In this document: piece after piece, positions 25,601 through 33,533 of the stretch | Layout: every line of letters starts with the position of its first letter | Numbering within the stretch: position 1 is the first letter of the stretch | IMG/VR virus record: IMGVR_UViG_3300020156_000448 | Location: 61,054 to 125,053 of that record | Source of the DNA: a virus | Direction: 5' to 3' (one strand) | DNA length: 64,000 nt | The notes under the pieces: model-generated | Seen by the model: only the letters and a program-made list of their open reading frames with translations | Told to the model about the DNA's origin: nothing | Database searches by the model: none | Made by a program: the position numbers and the translations under genes

Positions 25601-25998
25601 TTGTTTTCTTCTCCTAATATGAATCCTGTAGAGAAAGGGCGTCTAGGTTGATATTGACCACACCACTTTACCTCTGTGCCAATCACTACATTTGTATCTA
25701 GAAACTTTAATATTACATCATCTAGGGCATCCAGTATTGGACAATCATCCTTATGTATGCATTCGTGCTGAGTACCTACGCCACAATGAGAAGTAACAAT
25801 CACTGCCGAGGGCTGAGAGTTATCATGACGCATATGTGCTTCAGTAGCATCAGGCATTGTTTCTGTCTTGATAACAATCTCTTTCTCAGGAGCCACAGTT
25901 GGCTCTAAAGCAGGAGGAAGTGGAACAGATTCTTCAATTAATGAAGAATCATTTTCCGAATAAACTTTTATTGGCTTATAATTATTGCGCTTCGCCAT
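25597..25998 (-). CDS. cysteine-containing hypothetical protein (133 aa)
   Basis: An acidic, proline-rich first half (ESVPLPPALEPTVAPEKE) is followed by a cluster SHCGVGTQHECIHKDDCPIL and a later WCGQYQP, which could hold one metal ion. Overlaps both neighbours. Codons 17-24 hold a perfect 9-bp inverted repeat with five-base loop (25928-25950). No family recognised. Confidence 0.55.
   Translation of the reverse strand: MAKRNNYKPIKVYSENDSSLIEESVPLPPALEPTVAPEKEIVIKTETMPDATEAHMRHDNSQPSAVIVTSHCGVGTQHECIHKDDCPILDALDDVILKFLDTNVVIGTEVKWCGQYQPRRPFSTGFILGEENK
25928..25950. repeat. 9-bp inverted repeat in the 133-aa gene
   Basis: GATTCTTCA, five-base loop, TGAAGAATC, at codons 17-24. Confidence 0.75.
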
Positions 25999-26683
25999 TT
26001 TCTACACTTCCCGCTTTGATGTTTCTTATTTCATCTCTGATCTGAGCAGCCAACTTATAATCTTTGTGGTAAATAGCTTCTTTTTTATCTTTTTCCAGCT
26101 TTGTCAAAATATCTTCTGTTGTCAATCCAGAAGACGCCTTTGCCCTTTGGTCGGAAATATTCTTCCTCTTCTCTTGAAGAATATTTATATACTGTGAAAT
26201 CTCATCTCTAAATTCATAAAAGCAAAATGCGCAACCTTGCATATCTTGTCTTAGAAATCTATCTAGTAAGATTCCACAACACCGACATCTTCCAGAGAGG
26301 ACGTGAACCGAAAAAACATGCTCTGGATCAATTAGGATATCCATTTCCGAATCAAGCCCAGTATCATTGATTGAACTACGAACAAAAGATGGAAGCTGAT
26401 CATATAAAAAGCTGTCCCTACGTGGAGATAGAGAAGTGATATTATCTACTTTGTTTCTGGTGACATACTCAATATCATCATATGATACTGAATTCTTTTC
26501 CATAACATCCCTTAACCAGTCCACCAATTCTCTGGAATCGGCTTTAAAGCCTTCTCTCATACTACCAAAACAAGCCTTACATAATGGAACAAAAGATATA
26601 CGGCAGTCATCTTTAGCTGCATAGCTAATTTCTGCCGTTTTCTTATTGCATTTTGCACACATTGGTCGCTGCTTCTTATCCAT
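25982..26683 (-). CDS. McsA-like protein with zinc fingers and UVR motif
   Basis: 233 residues that follow McsA closely in layout. A first CxxC pair set (MCAKCNKKTAE, then PLCKACF) is followed by the second set CRCCGILLDRF and GCAFCFYEFRD, where GCxxCYxxF is the McsA hallmark (here with F for Y). The C-terminus has a UvrB/UvrC-type motif (LEKDKKEAIYHKDYKLAAQI) as used by ClpC adaptors. In Gram-positive bacteria McsA activates the arginine kinase McsB and the pair feeds ClpC/ClpP. No McsB-like gene is in the window, but ClpC and ClpP are, so this may be a phage adaptor for them. Confidence 0.75.
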   Translation of the reverse strand: MDKKQRPMCAKCNKKTAEISYAAKDDCRISFVPLCKACFGSMREGFKADSRELVDWLRDVMEKNSVSYDDIEYVTRNKVDNITSLSPRRDSFLYDQLPSFVRSSINDTGLDSEMDILIDPEHVFSVHVLSGRCRCCGILLDRFLRQDMQGCAFCFYEFRDEISQYINILQEKRKNISDQRAKASSGLTTEDILTKLEKDKKEAIYHKDYKLAAQIRDEIRNIKAGSVENGEAQ

Positions 26684-26696
26684 TAACTAATCTCCA

Positions 26697-28793
26697 TTAT
26701 TTGTTTAAACTATTATACAGCTTTTCTGCTCTTTTTAAACCCAGAATACTGATAACTTTCTCTTTATTGTTTAATATATCTTGTTTATTACATATGCCTT
26801 CAGCATACAATCTTTCTGCGAACACTCTTCCAATTTCAGGCAAACTAACCAATGGGACATATTTTCTTTGAACGCCATATTGTAGTCTTAGGCGTAGAAC
26901 ATCCCACTCCATAGGGTCGTACTTCCAGCCAACCACTTGGCTAGATTTTGCTGCCATTGGTCTGCCGTACTTAATATGCATCAATTTCAACGTAGCAAAT
27001 ACACGCTCTAAATCAGATAATAACGCGAAGTGCAAGCTACGCAAACAATCGTCTGGATCAATGCCTTTCAGCATATACCAATAAACAGCAGCTACCTTAG
27101 TTTGCGGACCCATAAATCCAAGCCTTTTGGCAATGTCTGTCACCATAGAAGATTCTTTTTCAGCGTTTGATAAAAAGGCACCCGATTCAGGTTTATAACC
27201 AAAAACGTTTGCTAATGCCCAGCAAACCTTAATGTCATTTTCTTCCATACGATAATGATTATCACCAGTGGCTTTTATCCCAATATTTACTATTTCGGAG
27301 AAATTCGTAAACCAATCTGCCACATCAAGAGGGTCCATATACATTGCGCTTGTGATCGCTCCAAGCTGCGTGGTTTCCCACTTGTTCTCTTCTTCATTAA
27401 AGCGAATCATTCTCTTGTGACGCAAGAAGTTCAGAACCTGTTCGCAAGTCTCTTCTGTCAAAAGGTCATTTTGAACAGCAGCCAGAGAACGTTCATACCA
27501 AGTATAAAGGTCTTCCTTATTGCAAATCTTGCCTGAGTTAATTTCATTAACTACATGAAACATCAGTGTCTTTGGGTCATTGAGCTTTGATCTAATCTCA
27601 AAGCCGCCAGTAATTCTCTTTATCTCGTTAAATGATTTACTTGCAGGAATTAAGATATATGCATCGCCTTCCGTGTGGAACTTAATACGTCCTGCACGTC
27701 CGCATGCCTGTTCTATATCAGCAGTATCCATTTCTTCTAAGCCATATGAGGTATGCGCTAAAATGACTCTTCTAGCGTTTACGTTTACACCCCAAGCCAA
27801 AGTACTTGATGCTACTAATACTTGAATCTTTCCGCTATCAAAGTCATCTTGAATTTCTTTCTTTTTCGCTGGTGTAAGATCGGCGTTATGAAAATCTGAA
27901 GTAAAGCCTCTTCTATTGAGAATTTCTGCAAATTTCTTTCCCCAGTTTTTATTTCCAGCAAACACCAAAAATTGATCATTGGGAAAACGAGACACAATAT
28001 CCAATGCTGCTTGCATCCGCATTACTTCCAAATCCTGATAGCGCTTCTTTTTATTTTCAGCCATGTCATTAAACTCAATAAAATGCTTATTAAGTTTACA
28101 TGGTCTATAATCGGATTTAACGAGCACTGCATTACGGCGCGTCATTCTTTTTAGCCATACAACATAATCATTGGCATTTGGAACCGTCGCGCTCATTAAT
28201 ACAATTCTGCACTTTGGATTGTTTTCATTAAAGCGCATTAAAGCAGTCTCTAAGCGAGGACCGCGACCTTTGGAGCCAATTAGGTGTGATTCATCAACTA
28301 CAAGAACTCCAACGTCATGAAGCCACTTATTACTATGATAATTGCGGGTTTTGCTATCAAGCATTTCAGAAGTACATACAACAATATGAGAATCATGCAG
28401 TTGCGCAGCTTTTTGCGCATTCATCTGATGATCTCCAGTCAGTACCGCAATTTTAAGATTACCAAAAGAATGGCGCTCTTCTGACCAATCATGAAGCTTT
28501 TCTTCAGCCAAAGCCTTCATTGGAGCAAGGTATATGGCTCTCTTCTTATATTCTCCAGAACGTATATTTTGAGCAATAGCTAATTCTGCCACTACAGTCT
28601 TGCCTGCGCAAGTTGGAGCAAGAACAACCACATGATTATCTTCTTTATCTACTTCTGCCGCAAATTTGCTTTGAAATGGATTAAGGTGACTAAAATCATA
28701 CTTAACCAAATGGGATACGCAAGAAGTTCTAACGCATTCCGATTGCGGATTATGTGCTCCTAAAGGCTGTATTTTATCTGTAATAATTTCCAT
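26697..28793 (-). CDS. Ski2/Hel308-like superfamily 2 helicase
   Basis: 698 residues with helicase motifs in order: motif I APTCAGKT (59-66), motif II DESH (167-170), motif III SATVP (201-205), and motif VI QACGRAGRI. The region after motif VI contains winged-helix and helical parts, ending in a helix-hairpin-helix (LPEIGRVFAERLYAEGI and SILGLKRAEKLY). This pattern matches Hel308/Ski2-type 3' to 5' helicases acting on stalled forks or RNA. The gene is preceded by an unusually long hairpin (28811-28852). Placed with recombination genes (RecB-like nuclease, RecA) to its right. Confidence 0.85.
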   Translation of the reverse strand: MEIITDKIQPLGAHNPQSECVRTSCVSHLVKYDFSHLNPFQSKFAAEVDKEDNHVVVLAPTCAGKTVVAELAIAQNIRSGEYKKRAIYLAPMKALAEEKLHDWSEERHSFGNLKIAVLTGDHQMNAQKAAQLHDSHIVVCTSEMLDSKTRNYHSNKWLHDVGVLVVDESHLIGSKGRGPRLETALMRFNENNPKCRIVLMSATVPNANDYVVWLKRMTRRNAVLVKSDYRPCKLNKHFIEFNDMAENKKKRYQDLEVMRMQAALDIVSRFPNDQFLVFAGNKNWGKKFAEILNRRGFTSDFHNADLTPAKKKEIQDDFDSGKIQVLVASSTLAWGVNVNARRVILAHTSYGLEEMDTADIEQACGRAGRIKFHTEGDAYILIPASKSFNEIKRITGGFEIRSKLNDPKTLMFHVVNEINSGKICNKEDLYTWYERSLAAVQNDLLTEETCEQVLNFLRHKRMIRFNEEENKWETTQLGAITSAMYMDPLDVADWFTNFSEIVNIGIKATGDNHYRMEENDIKVCWALANVFGYKPESGAFLSNAEKESSMVTDIAKRLGFMGPQTKVAAVYWYMLKGIDPDDCLRSLHFALLSDLERVFATLKLMHIKYGRPMAAKSSQVVGWKYDPMEWDVLRLRLQYGVQRKYVPLVSLPEIGRVFAERLYAEGICNKQDILNNKEKVISILGLKRAEKLYNSLNK

Positions 28794-28810
28794 TTATACT
28801 CACATAATAC

Positions 28811-28852
28811 GCTTGAAATTAGAAAGAAAATCATTTCTCTCTAATTTCAAGC
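28811..28852. repeat. long intergenic inverted repeat
   Basis: A 13-bp perfect stem (GCTTGAAATTAGA with TCTAATTTCAAGC), one mismatch and five or so further pairs leave almost no loop. It lies 7 bases beyond the SpoVS-like stop and 18 bases upstream of the helicase start. The minus-strand tail is not T-rich, so it may be an RNA processing or stability hairpin rather than a simple terminator. Confidence 0.85.
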
Positions 28853-28859
28853 ACAAGAT

Positions 28860-29267
28860 TTAAACCTGAATAATTCCCTGGGATTCTAAGTCATCTGTTA
28901 TAACCGAAATAGAATCATCAACAGTAGGATAAATAGAAATAATAATACCAGTTCTTGTAATGCCTGCAATAATGGGTCTTGGCTCCATAAACACAGCATC
29001 AAAATGAACCTTTATACCGTCTTGCTCAAGAATATCAGTAGCGCAGATCAGCCCCTTCATTCCTTGCCAAGTTGGACCATGCAGAACACAATGCAATTCG
29101 CAGTATCCGAATTCTTTTATATTCCCCACGATAGTCTTTGCTAATCTCTTAGGCGGAGTGTCTGCGGCGACCATTAACTTGGGACTGTCGGGTTTGGTTC
29201 TTTTAAAACCTTCCTCATCAAGCTTTATAGTATCCAATTCGATGGTATTTTTCTTTATGTCTTCCAT
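28860..29267 (-). CDS. SpoVS-like protein
   Basis: 135 residues. After a 30-residue charged leader, the rest follows the SpoVS (Alba-like) pattern: KLMVAADTPPKRLAKTIVG, then EFGYCELHCVLHGPTWQGMK, then a helix and a GIKVHFDAVF strand. Length and order of strands and helices agree with Bacillus SpoVS, whose members bind nucleic acid and act in sporulation or development. Identity is low, so the call is by pattern. AGGTAAAT precedes the ATG. It may be a phage nucleic-acid-binding regulator. Confidence 0.55.
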   Translation of the reverse strand: MEDIKKNTIELDTIKLDEEGFKRTKPDSPKLMVAADTPPKRLAKTIVGNIKEFGYCELHCVLHGPTWQGMKGLICATDILEQDGIKVHFDAVFMEPRPIIAGITRTGIIISIYPTVDDSISVITDDLESQGIIQV

Positions 29268-29339
29268 TTTATATTTACCTTTCTTTAAGGATGTATATAT
29301 GTATATATCATGCTACTAATTTTGGTACAAATTATATGG

Positions 29340-30506
29340 TTATATATTCAAGTGGAGCTTTATCTCTTTGCAGCTTTTCAACTTACTTAACCAAAACTTA
29401 ACTTCGTCTTCTTCATAATTAAAAAATTTACTTAAATCAGCAGAAGTATATCCACTAAATACAAGAGGAAGAATGTTTTCGAAGAACTTAATTAAGCCTG
29501 CTTTATCCTTGGTATGCTTGAAAAACTTTCTCTTTCTGTACCCCAAATATTTAGAGTGCAATACTTCTGAGAATTTAGCCGAGTATTCCTTGCACATATC
29601 TGTTAAAGCTAGACTCATGCTCTCTGGAACAAAACAAGAAGTGTCTTCCCCGATATCAGAGATATAATATCCTTTCATCATTAGAGATGGCTGTCTTTTA
29701 TCTATGATGATATTTGCGTAATCCTCTCCAGTAGTAGCATCTACATCATAAATATAAATATTAGGAGAAGCAATATCAGCGTTAGGAAACATATGCCTAT
29801 AGGAGTTTACGATTACGGATTTAATTGCCGCTCTCTGTCTCGTACTATATTCATTGCCTTCCCAAGCAAACTTGCCTTTTTCAGCAGGCTCTTCCCAAGA
29901 GTCAAATTCTTCTTTGCCTATTTCGCCAATAATGTGATTATGAAGATGAGAATGTCCTGGAAATCCTGGCAGGGCTTTAGACTTATTTTGAAGCAAATGA
30001 ATTCGAGTAATTGCCCCAACGTATCTCCCGCAAAGTTGGCATTGAACGCCATTGGCTTTACTAGCTCTAGAGTTTTTTCTTTCAAAATCTTCAAATCTAC
30101 ACTTAACATTATTGGTTAAGTATGTATGAAACTTACTGTCTTCTCCATTATATGTCATTACAGATACAAAGAATCTGTGCAGAAGATCGGCATACATATC
30201 ATCGGTATCTTCAATATGAAAATTACAACATTGTTTATAAAGCCAATCTTCATATTTAAAGAACAACTCATTAAACTCTACTGTGTCAAAGCGACCTTTA
30301 TCAGTCACAAAGTTTTCAATAAACTTATTACATGTGGGACATTTGATCTTTAGTACTATTTTGCCTCTTGGGTCTTTTGGATGATCATCATACAGCATTT
30401 CATAATTACATACTGTGCACTGCCATTTTCCTCCTGACCTGTATTCTTCATACTGTTGCTTGACCTTAGCTATTAATTGTTTTTCATATACATTTTTTTT
30501 AGTCAT
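29340..30506 (-). CDS. sigma-like protein with zinc-binding cysteines
   Basis: 388 residues. The N-terminus has two cysteine pairs (CTVCNYE and CPTCNKF). Residues about 75-140 resemble sigma-70 region 2 (KYEDWLYKQCCNFHIEDTDD, ADLLHRFFVSVMTYNGEDSKF, TYLTNNVKCRFEDFERKNSR). A further CQLCGRYVG and a DNA-binding-like C-terminal helix pair (GLIKFFENILPLVFSGY, DLSKFFNYEEDEVKFWL) in the place of region 4 follow. It may be a divergent phage sigma or sigma-like regulator; the zinc pairs are unusual for sigma factors. It overlaps the nuclease gene by 8 bases. Confidence 0.5.
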   Translation of the reverse strand: MTKKNVYEKQLIAKVKQQYEEYRSGGKWQCTVCNYEMLYDDHPKDPRGKIVLKIKCPTCNKFIENFVTDKGRFDTVEFNELFFKYEDWLYKQCCNFHIEDTDDMYADLLHRFFVSVMTYNGEDSKFHTYLTNNVKCRFEDFERKNSRASKANGVQCQLCGRYVGAITRIHLLQNKSKALPGFPGHSHLHNHIIGEIGKEEFDSWEEPAEKGKFAWEGNEYSTRQRAAIKSVIVNSYRHMFPNADIASPNIYIYDVDATTGEDYANIIIDKRQPSLMMKGYYISDIGEDTSCFVPESMSLALTDMCKEYSAKFSEVLHSKYLGYRKRKFFKHTKDKAGLIKFFENILPLVFSGYTSADLSKFFNYEEDEVKFWLSKLKSCKEIKLHLNI

Positions 30507-31494
30507 CGTAATCTAACCTCTTGTCAATCTTAATATACAACTTGTTCATTCTTTCATCTCCACCCATCTCTTCATATTGTTCAGGAAAGCAATTGTGCAT
30601 AAAAGGGCAAGGTGGAAACTTTACGCTCCCTTGTGGGGCTGGGTAGCCTTGGCAGCTAAACTTCAAATCCCTATAACCGTAGGGTAATATTTCTGGAATC
30701 ATAGACTCAGGGATATCTGGAACAGTGCCTTCCCTATAACACTTAATTCCCAATGCTGCTCTTTTCTTAACTTCTTCAATGATTTCATTATCTTGAACAA
30801 GTAGAAATTCTTTAATTTCCATGCTGTTCTTATTTTCATAGAACAAGAAGGCGGCAGGCACACCTAAAATATACATGTAGATATTGACCTGAAACACATG
30901 AGCTTCCAATGGCTCATTTCTGCGATTAAGCTCATCATATACTGATTTACTGCATGTTTTAAAATCGATAACAAAAAGATTACCATTTAATGCCAAAACG
31001 CCATCAGTATGACCATGAAGTTCCATTTCTTCATCATCTACAGATAGCTCTTTATATTCAAAAATAGACTTAGGACCAGCAACAATATTTCCAACATCAT
31101 CAACTACGGCAGATGTCTTTTTAGCATTGTTGCAATTGGGACATTCAGAAGGCTTTAGTACGCCAATCTTTGAGTCGTTTCCGATTACAAATTCACAATT
31201 AGAGCAAATCCAACGACCATAAAGGAAGCCCATATCACCAAAATGGGATTGAAGTCTAGCATGAGTGCTATGACCATTTTCAAACGTTCTCTGCATCTTA
31301 GGAATTGTATAGAATTTGCCTTCATGCCCTAGACGCATTTTTACCGCTTTACGTATGCAGTAACCCATATCTGAGGGATGGAATTTTCTATACGATCTAA
31401 ACTGAGAATTAACATGATCGTGGGTCAACCAATCATCATACTTCTTGGTTATCACGTCAGTTACTCTCACATTTTTATAAATATCAAGGCTCAT
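30499..31494 (-). CDS. PD-(D/E)XK nuclease of RecB/Cas4 type with zinc ribbon
   Basis: 331 residues. Catalytic core: H and D in LHGHTDGVLAL, D and K in FVIDFKTCS, and Q and Y in HVFQVNIYMYI, matching RecB-type nuclease motifs (including motif III Q-x-x-x-Y). A zinc-ribbon insertion occurs earlier (CSNCEF, then CPNCNN), and the C-terminal part has CPFMHNCFPEQY, consistent with a Cas4/AddB-like metal cluster. It probably processes DNA ends for recombination with RecA. It ends 4 bases from the TOPRIM gene start side and shares the leftward block. Confidence 0.8.
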   Translation of the reverse strand: MSLDIYKNVRVTDVITKKYDDWLTHDHVNSQFRSYRKFHPSDMGYCIRKAVKMRLGHEGKFYTIPKMQRTFENGHSTHARLQSHFGDMGFLYGRWICSNCEFVIGNDSKIGVLKPSECPNCNNAKKTSAVVDDVGNIVAGPKSIFEYKELSVDDEEMELHGHTDGVLALNGNLFVIDFKTCSKSVYDELNRRNEPLEAHVFQVNIYMYILGVPAAFLFYENKNSMEIKEFLLVQDNEIIEEVKKRAALGIKCYREGTVPDIPESMIPEILPYGYRDLKFSCQGYPAPQGSVKFPPCPFMHNCFPEQYEEMGGDERMNKLYIKIDKRLDYDD

Positions 31495-31495
31495 T

Positions 31496-32311
31496 TTAAT
31501 TCGTCACTTTCAACAAAGAACTTAATCTTTGTCTTTGTCTTTCTTCGAAGCTGGTGCTTTTATCCTTTAAAATTTGATCAATTCTGTCTTTTATTGGTTG
31601 TGCGCCGTATTGCATTACAAATTGATGAGGATCGTATCCATCTGGTAATAAAACATAATCGGAGTCAAAAGTTATGTCATGTTTTGCCCTATTTAAAAAC
31701 TTCAGTCCGGCTGAATCATGATCAAAAAGAAAGATTGCCAGATCACAATATCTCAATAATTTATTAACGTGATGTTCAGTAAGTGCTGATCCCAGTACTC
31801 CCACGACATTTTTAATACCGTGCTGGTATAAAATAGCAACGTCAAATTGACCTTCCGCTATGATTACATAGTTTTCTTTGATGATGTGCTTTTTAGCCAC
31901 GTTAAGTCCGAATAAGAAGCTACTCTTAATAAATGAGCTATGAAGTTTGGATTTATGATAGTCTTTCTTTTCAGAACCGTCTGCCGACCTCCAAGAAACA
32001 ATTCTGTTTGTCTCTGTTTCTAGAACGTATTTATTACCTATTGCGTCTTGGTAATCATAAGTTATCATTCTTCCAGAAAGAGCCACAGGAACATTGTATT
32101 CATCTATGAGAGGAAATATAATCCTGCGCTCCCATCTCTTATCCTTATAACCGTCTTCTCCTGTAATAGGACCAAGACACCATCCCACTCTATAATCTGA
32201 GATGGTGTCTTGACTAATACCGCGAGAAGCTAGATAATCTCTTGCTACTAAGCCATCTTCCGACTGAAGTTGATATTGAAAAGATTCAACTAATTTAGCA
32301 AGATTTTCCAT
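31496..32311 (-). CDS. dnaG: DnaG-type primase catalytic (TOPRIM) subunit
   Basis: 271 residues equal to the RNA polymerase core of DnaG but without the N-terminal CHC2 zinc domain or C-terminal helicase-binding domain. The core pattern is clear: ARDYLASRGISQDTISDYRV, RRIIFPLIDEYNVPVALSGR, E153 in VIIAEGQFDV, and D197/D199 in FLFDHDSAGLKF, the TOPRIM acids. The missing zinc finger is encoded about 9 kb away, fused to a glycosylase domain (41596-42759), so the phage primase appears to be split. Lies 3 bases from recA. Confidence 0.88.
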   Translation of the reverse strand: MENLAKLVESFQYQLQSEDGLVARDYLASRGISQDTISDYRVGWCLGPITGEDGYKDKRWERRIIFPLIDEYNVPVALSGRMITYDYQDAIGNKYVLETETNRIVSWRSADGSEKKDYHKSKLHSSFIKSSFLFGLNVAKKHIIKENYVIIAEGQFDVAILYQHGIKNVVGVLGSALTEHHVNKLLRYCDLAIFLFDHDSAGLKFLNRAKHDITFDSDYVLLPDGYDPHQFVMQYGAQPIKDRIDQILKDKSTSFEERQRQRLSSLLKVTN

Positions 32312-32314
32312 TTA

Positions 32315-33520
32315 CTATTCTTCAATTCCTAGAAGTCTATTTCTTTCTTTTTCAATAATTACTTCCAGCTTATCCATAGAAAATGTCTCTGGAAGCAATT
32401 CTTCTTTAAGCTCTTGTGCAGCTTGCATCAGAAAGATACGACTTGCCATTTCGCCAACTAAGTCACCAAGGGTTGCTTGCTTAACAAAGTCTTCAAATGA
32501 TGGATAAGTCAGTTTATCATCATCTAATGTCTTGTAGATGATTTCACCCTTATATATTCTCCAAATACCAGCTTTTTTAGCTTTCCCTATTACTTCCATA
32601 ATCATATCAGGATCATCGAAGTACAACTCAAACACGCCTGCTCTCATTGGGGGTGCGAATTTATTTTTGATAAACTTTACAACTACATATTGACCAATAA
32701 CATTTTCTTGAGTATCGTATATATTGTAAGATTTTTCTTTTTCGTCGTAATGCTTACGAACGTCACAGCGAACCTGAGCAAAGAACTTAAGTGCACGTCC
32801 GCCTGGAGTATCGTCAGGGTTAGCAAACTTAGAAGCATTCATCTTGGTTCTTAACTGATTAATCAACACTACCGCTGTCTGGAATTGGCGGCAAAGTGGA
32901 GCCAATTTAGAAAGTGCACGTGTCAGAAGTTTAGCAATAGGAGCATAGTTCTGATCTTCTAAGCTGGATTCCATTTCAACCTTAGGCTGCAAGGCGGCTA
33001 CGGAGTCGATAACCACAATAGAGATTAAACCTTGCTTGATAAGCTCATATATCTTTTCAAATAGGTCTTCTCCCATACAAGGCTCAATCTTAATTAATTG
33101 TGCCGTATCGATACCAATTTTTTGCATGCGCTCATTGGTTGTTCCACCTTCCAAGTCGCAATACACTGCGTACTTATCAGGAAATACTCTTTGCGCCATT
33201 GCTACCAAGCGCTGAGCCATATAAGATTTACCAGAGCTTTCTGGACCATACAATTCGATGATAGCATTATTAGGATAACCTCCAATGCCTGCCGCTGTAT
33301 CCACCATTGGGAATCCACTTGGGATTGGAACAGTAGGATACCAACTTTCATCTGCAAAGCCAGCGCCTACACCAACCATTTCTTCATCTTTGTATGCTGT
33401 GTTTAATTTGGATAATACCTTCTTAATTTTTGCTTCTGTAGCTTTATCCTTAGAAGGTACAGGATCGCTAACTGAAAAAGAGGAGCCAGGAAGACCTGGC
33501 TCCTTATTAATATTTGTCAT
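32315..33520 (-). CDS. recA: RecA recombinase
   Basis: 401 residues, within RecA range, with a longer N-terminal extension (about 40 residues). Motifs: Walker A GPESSGKS (92-99), DLEGGTTNERMQKIG, the Walker B strand IVVIDSVAAL, QLRTKMNASKF near loop L2 and TPGGRALKFFA. Catalyses strand exchange on single-stranded DNA; in phages it drives recombination-dependent replication with UvsW-like helicase and SSB. The start ATG at 33520 has GAGGT upstream. Codons 6-14 form a 10-bp hairpin followed by CTTTTTC (33481-33504), which looks like an intrinsic terminator within the coding region. Confidence 0.9.
   Translation of the reverse strand: MTNINKEPGLPGSSFSVSDPVPSKDKATEAKIKKVLSKLNTAYKDEEMVGVGAGFADESWYPTVPIPSGFPMVDTAAGIGGYPNNAIIELYGPESSGKSYMAQRLVAMAQRVFPDKYAVYCDLEGGTTNERMQKIGIDTAQLIKIEPCMGEDLFEKIYELIKQGLISIVVIDSVAALQPKVEMESSLEDQNYAPIAKLLTRALSKLAPLCRQFQTAVVLINQLRTKMNASKFANPDDTPGGRALKFFAQVRCDVRKHYDEKEKSYNIYDTQENVIGQYVVVKFIKNKFAPPMRAGVFELYFDDPDMIMEVIGKAKKAGIWRIYKGEIIYKTLDDDKLTYPSFEDFVKQATLGDLVGEMASRIFLMQAAQELKEELLPETFSMDKLEVIIEKERNRLLGIEE
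33481..33504. repeat. 10-bp terminator-like hairpin in recA codons 6-14
   Basis: AGGAGCCAGG, four-base loop, CCTGGCTCCT, followed on the gene strand by CTTTTTC. Confidence 0.85.
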
Positions 33521-33533
33521 TTTACTACCTCAA

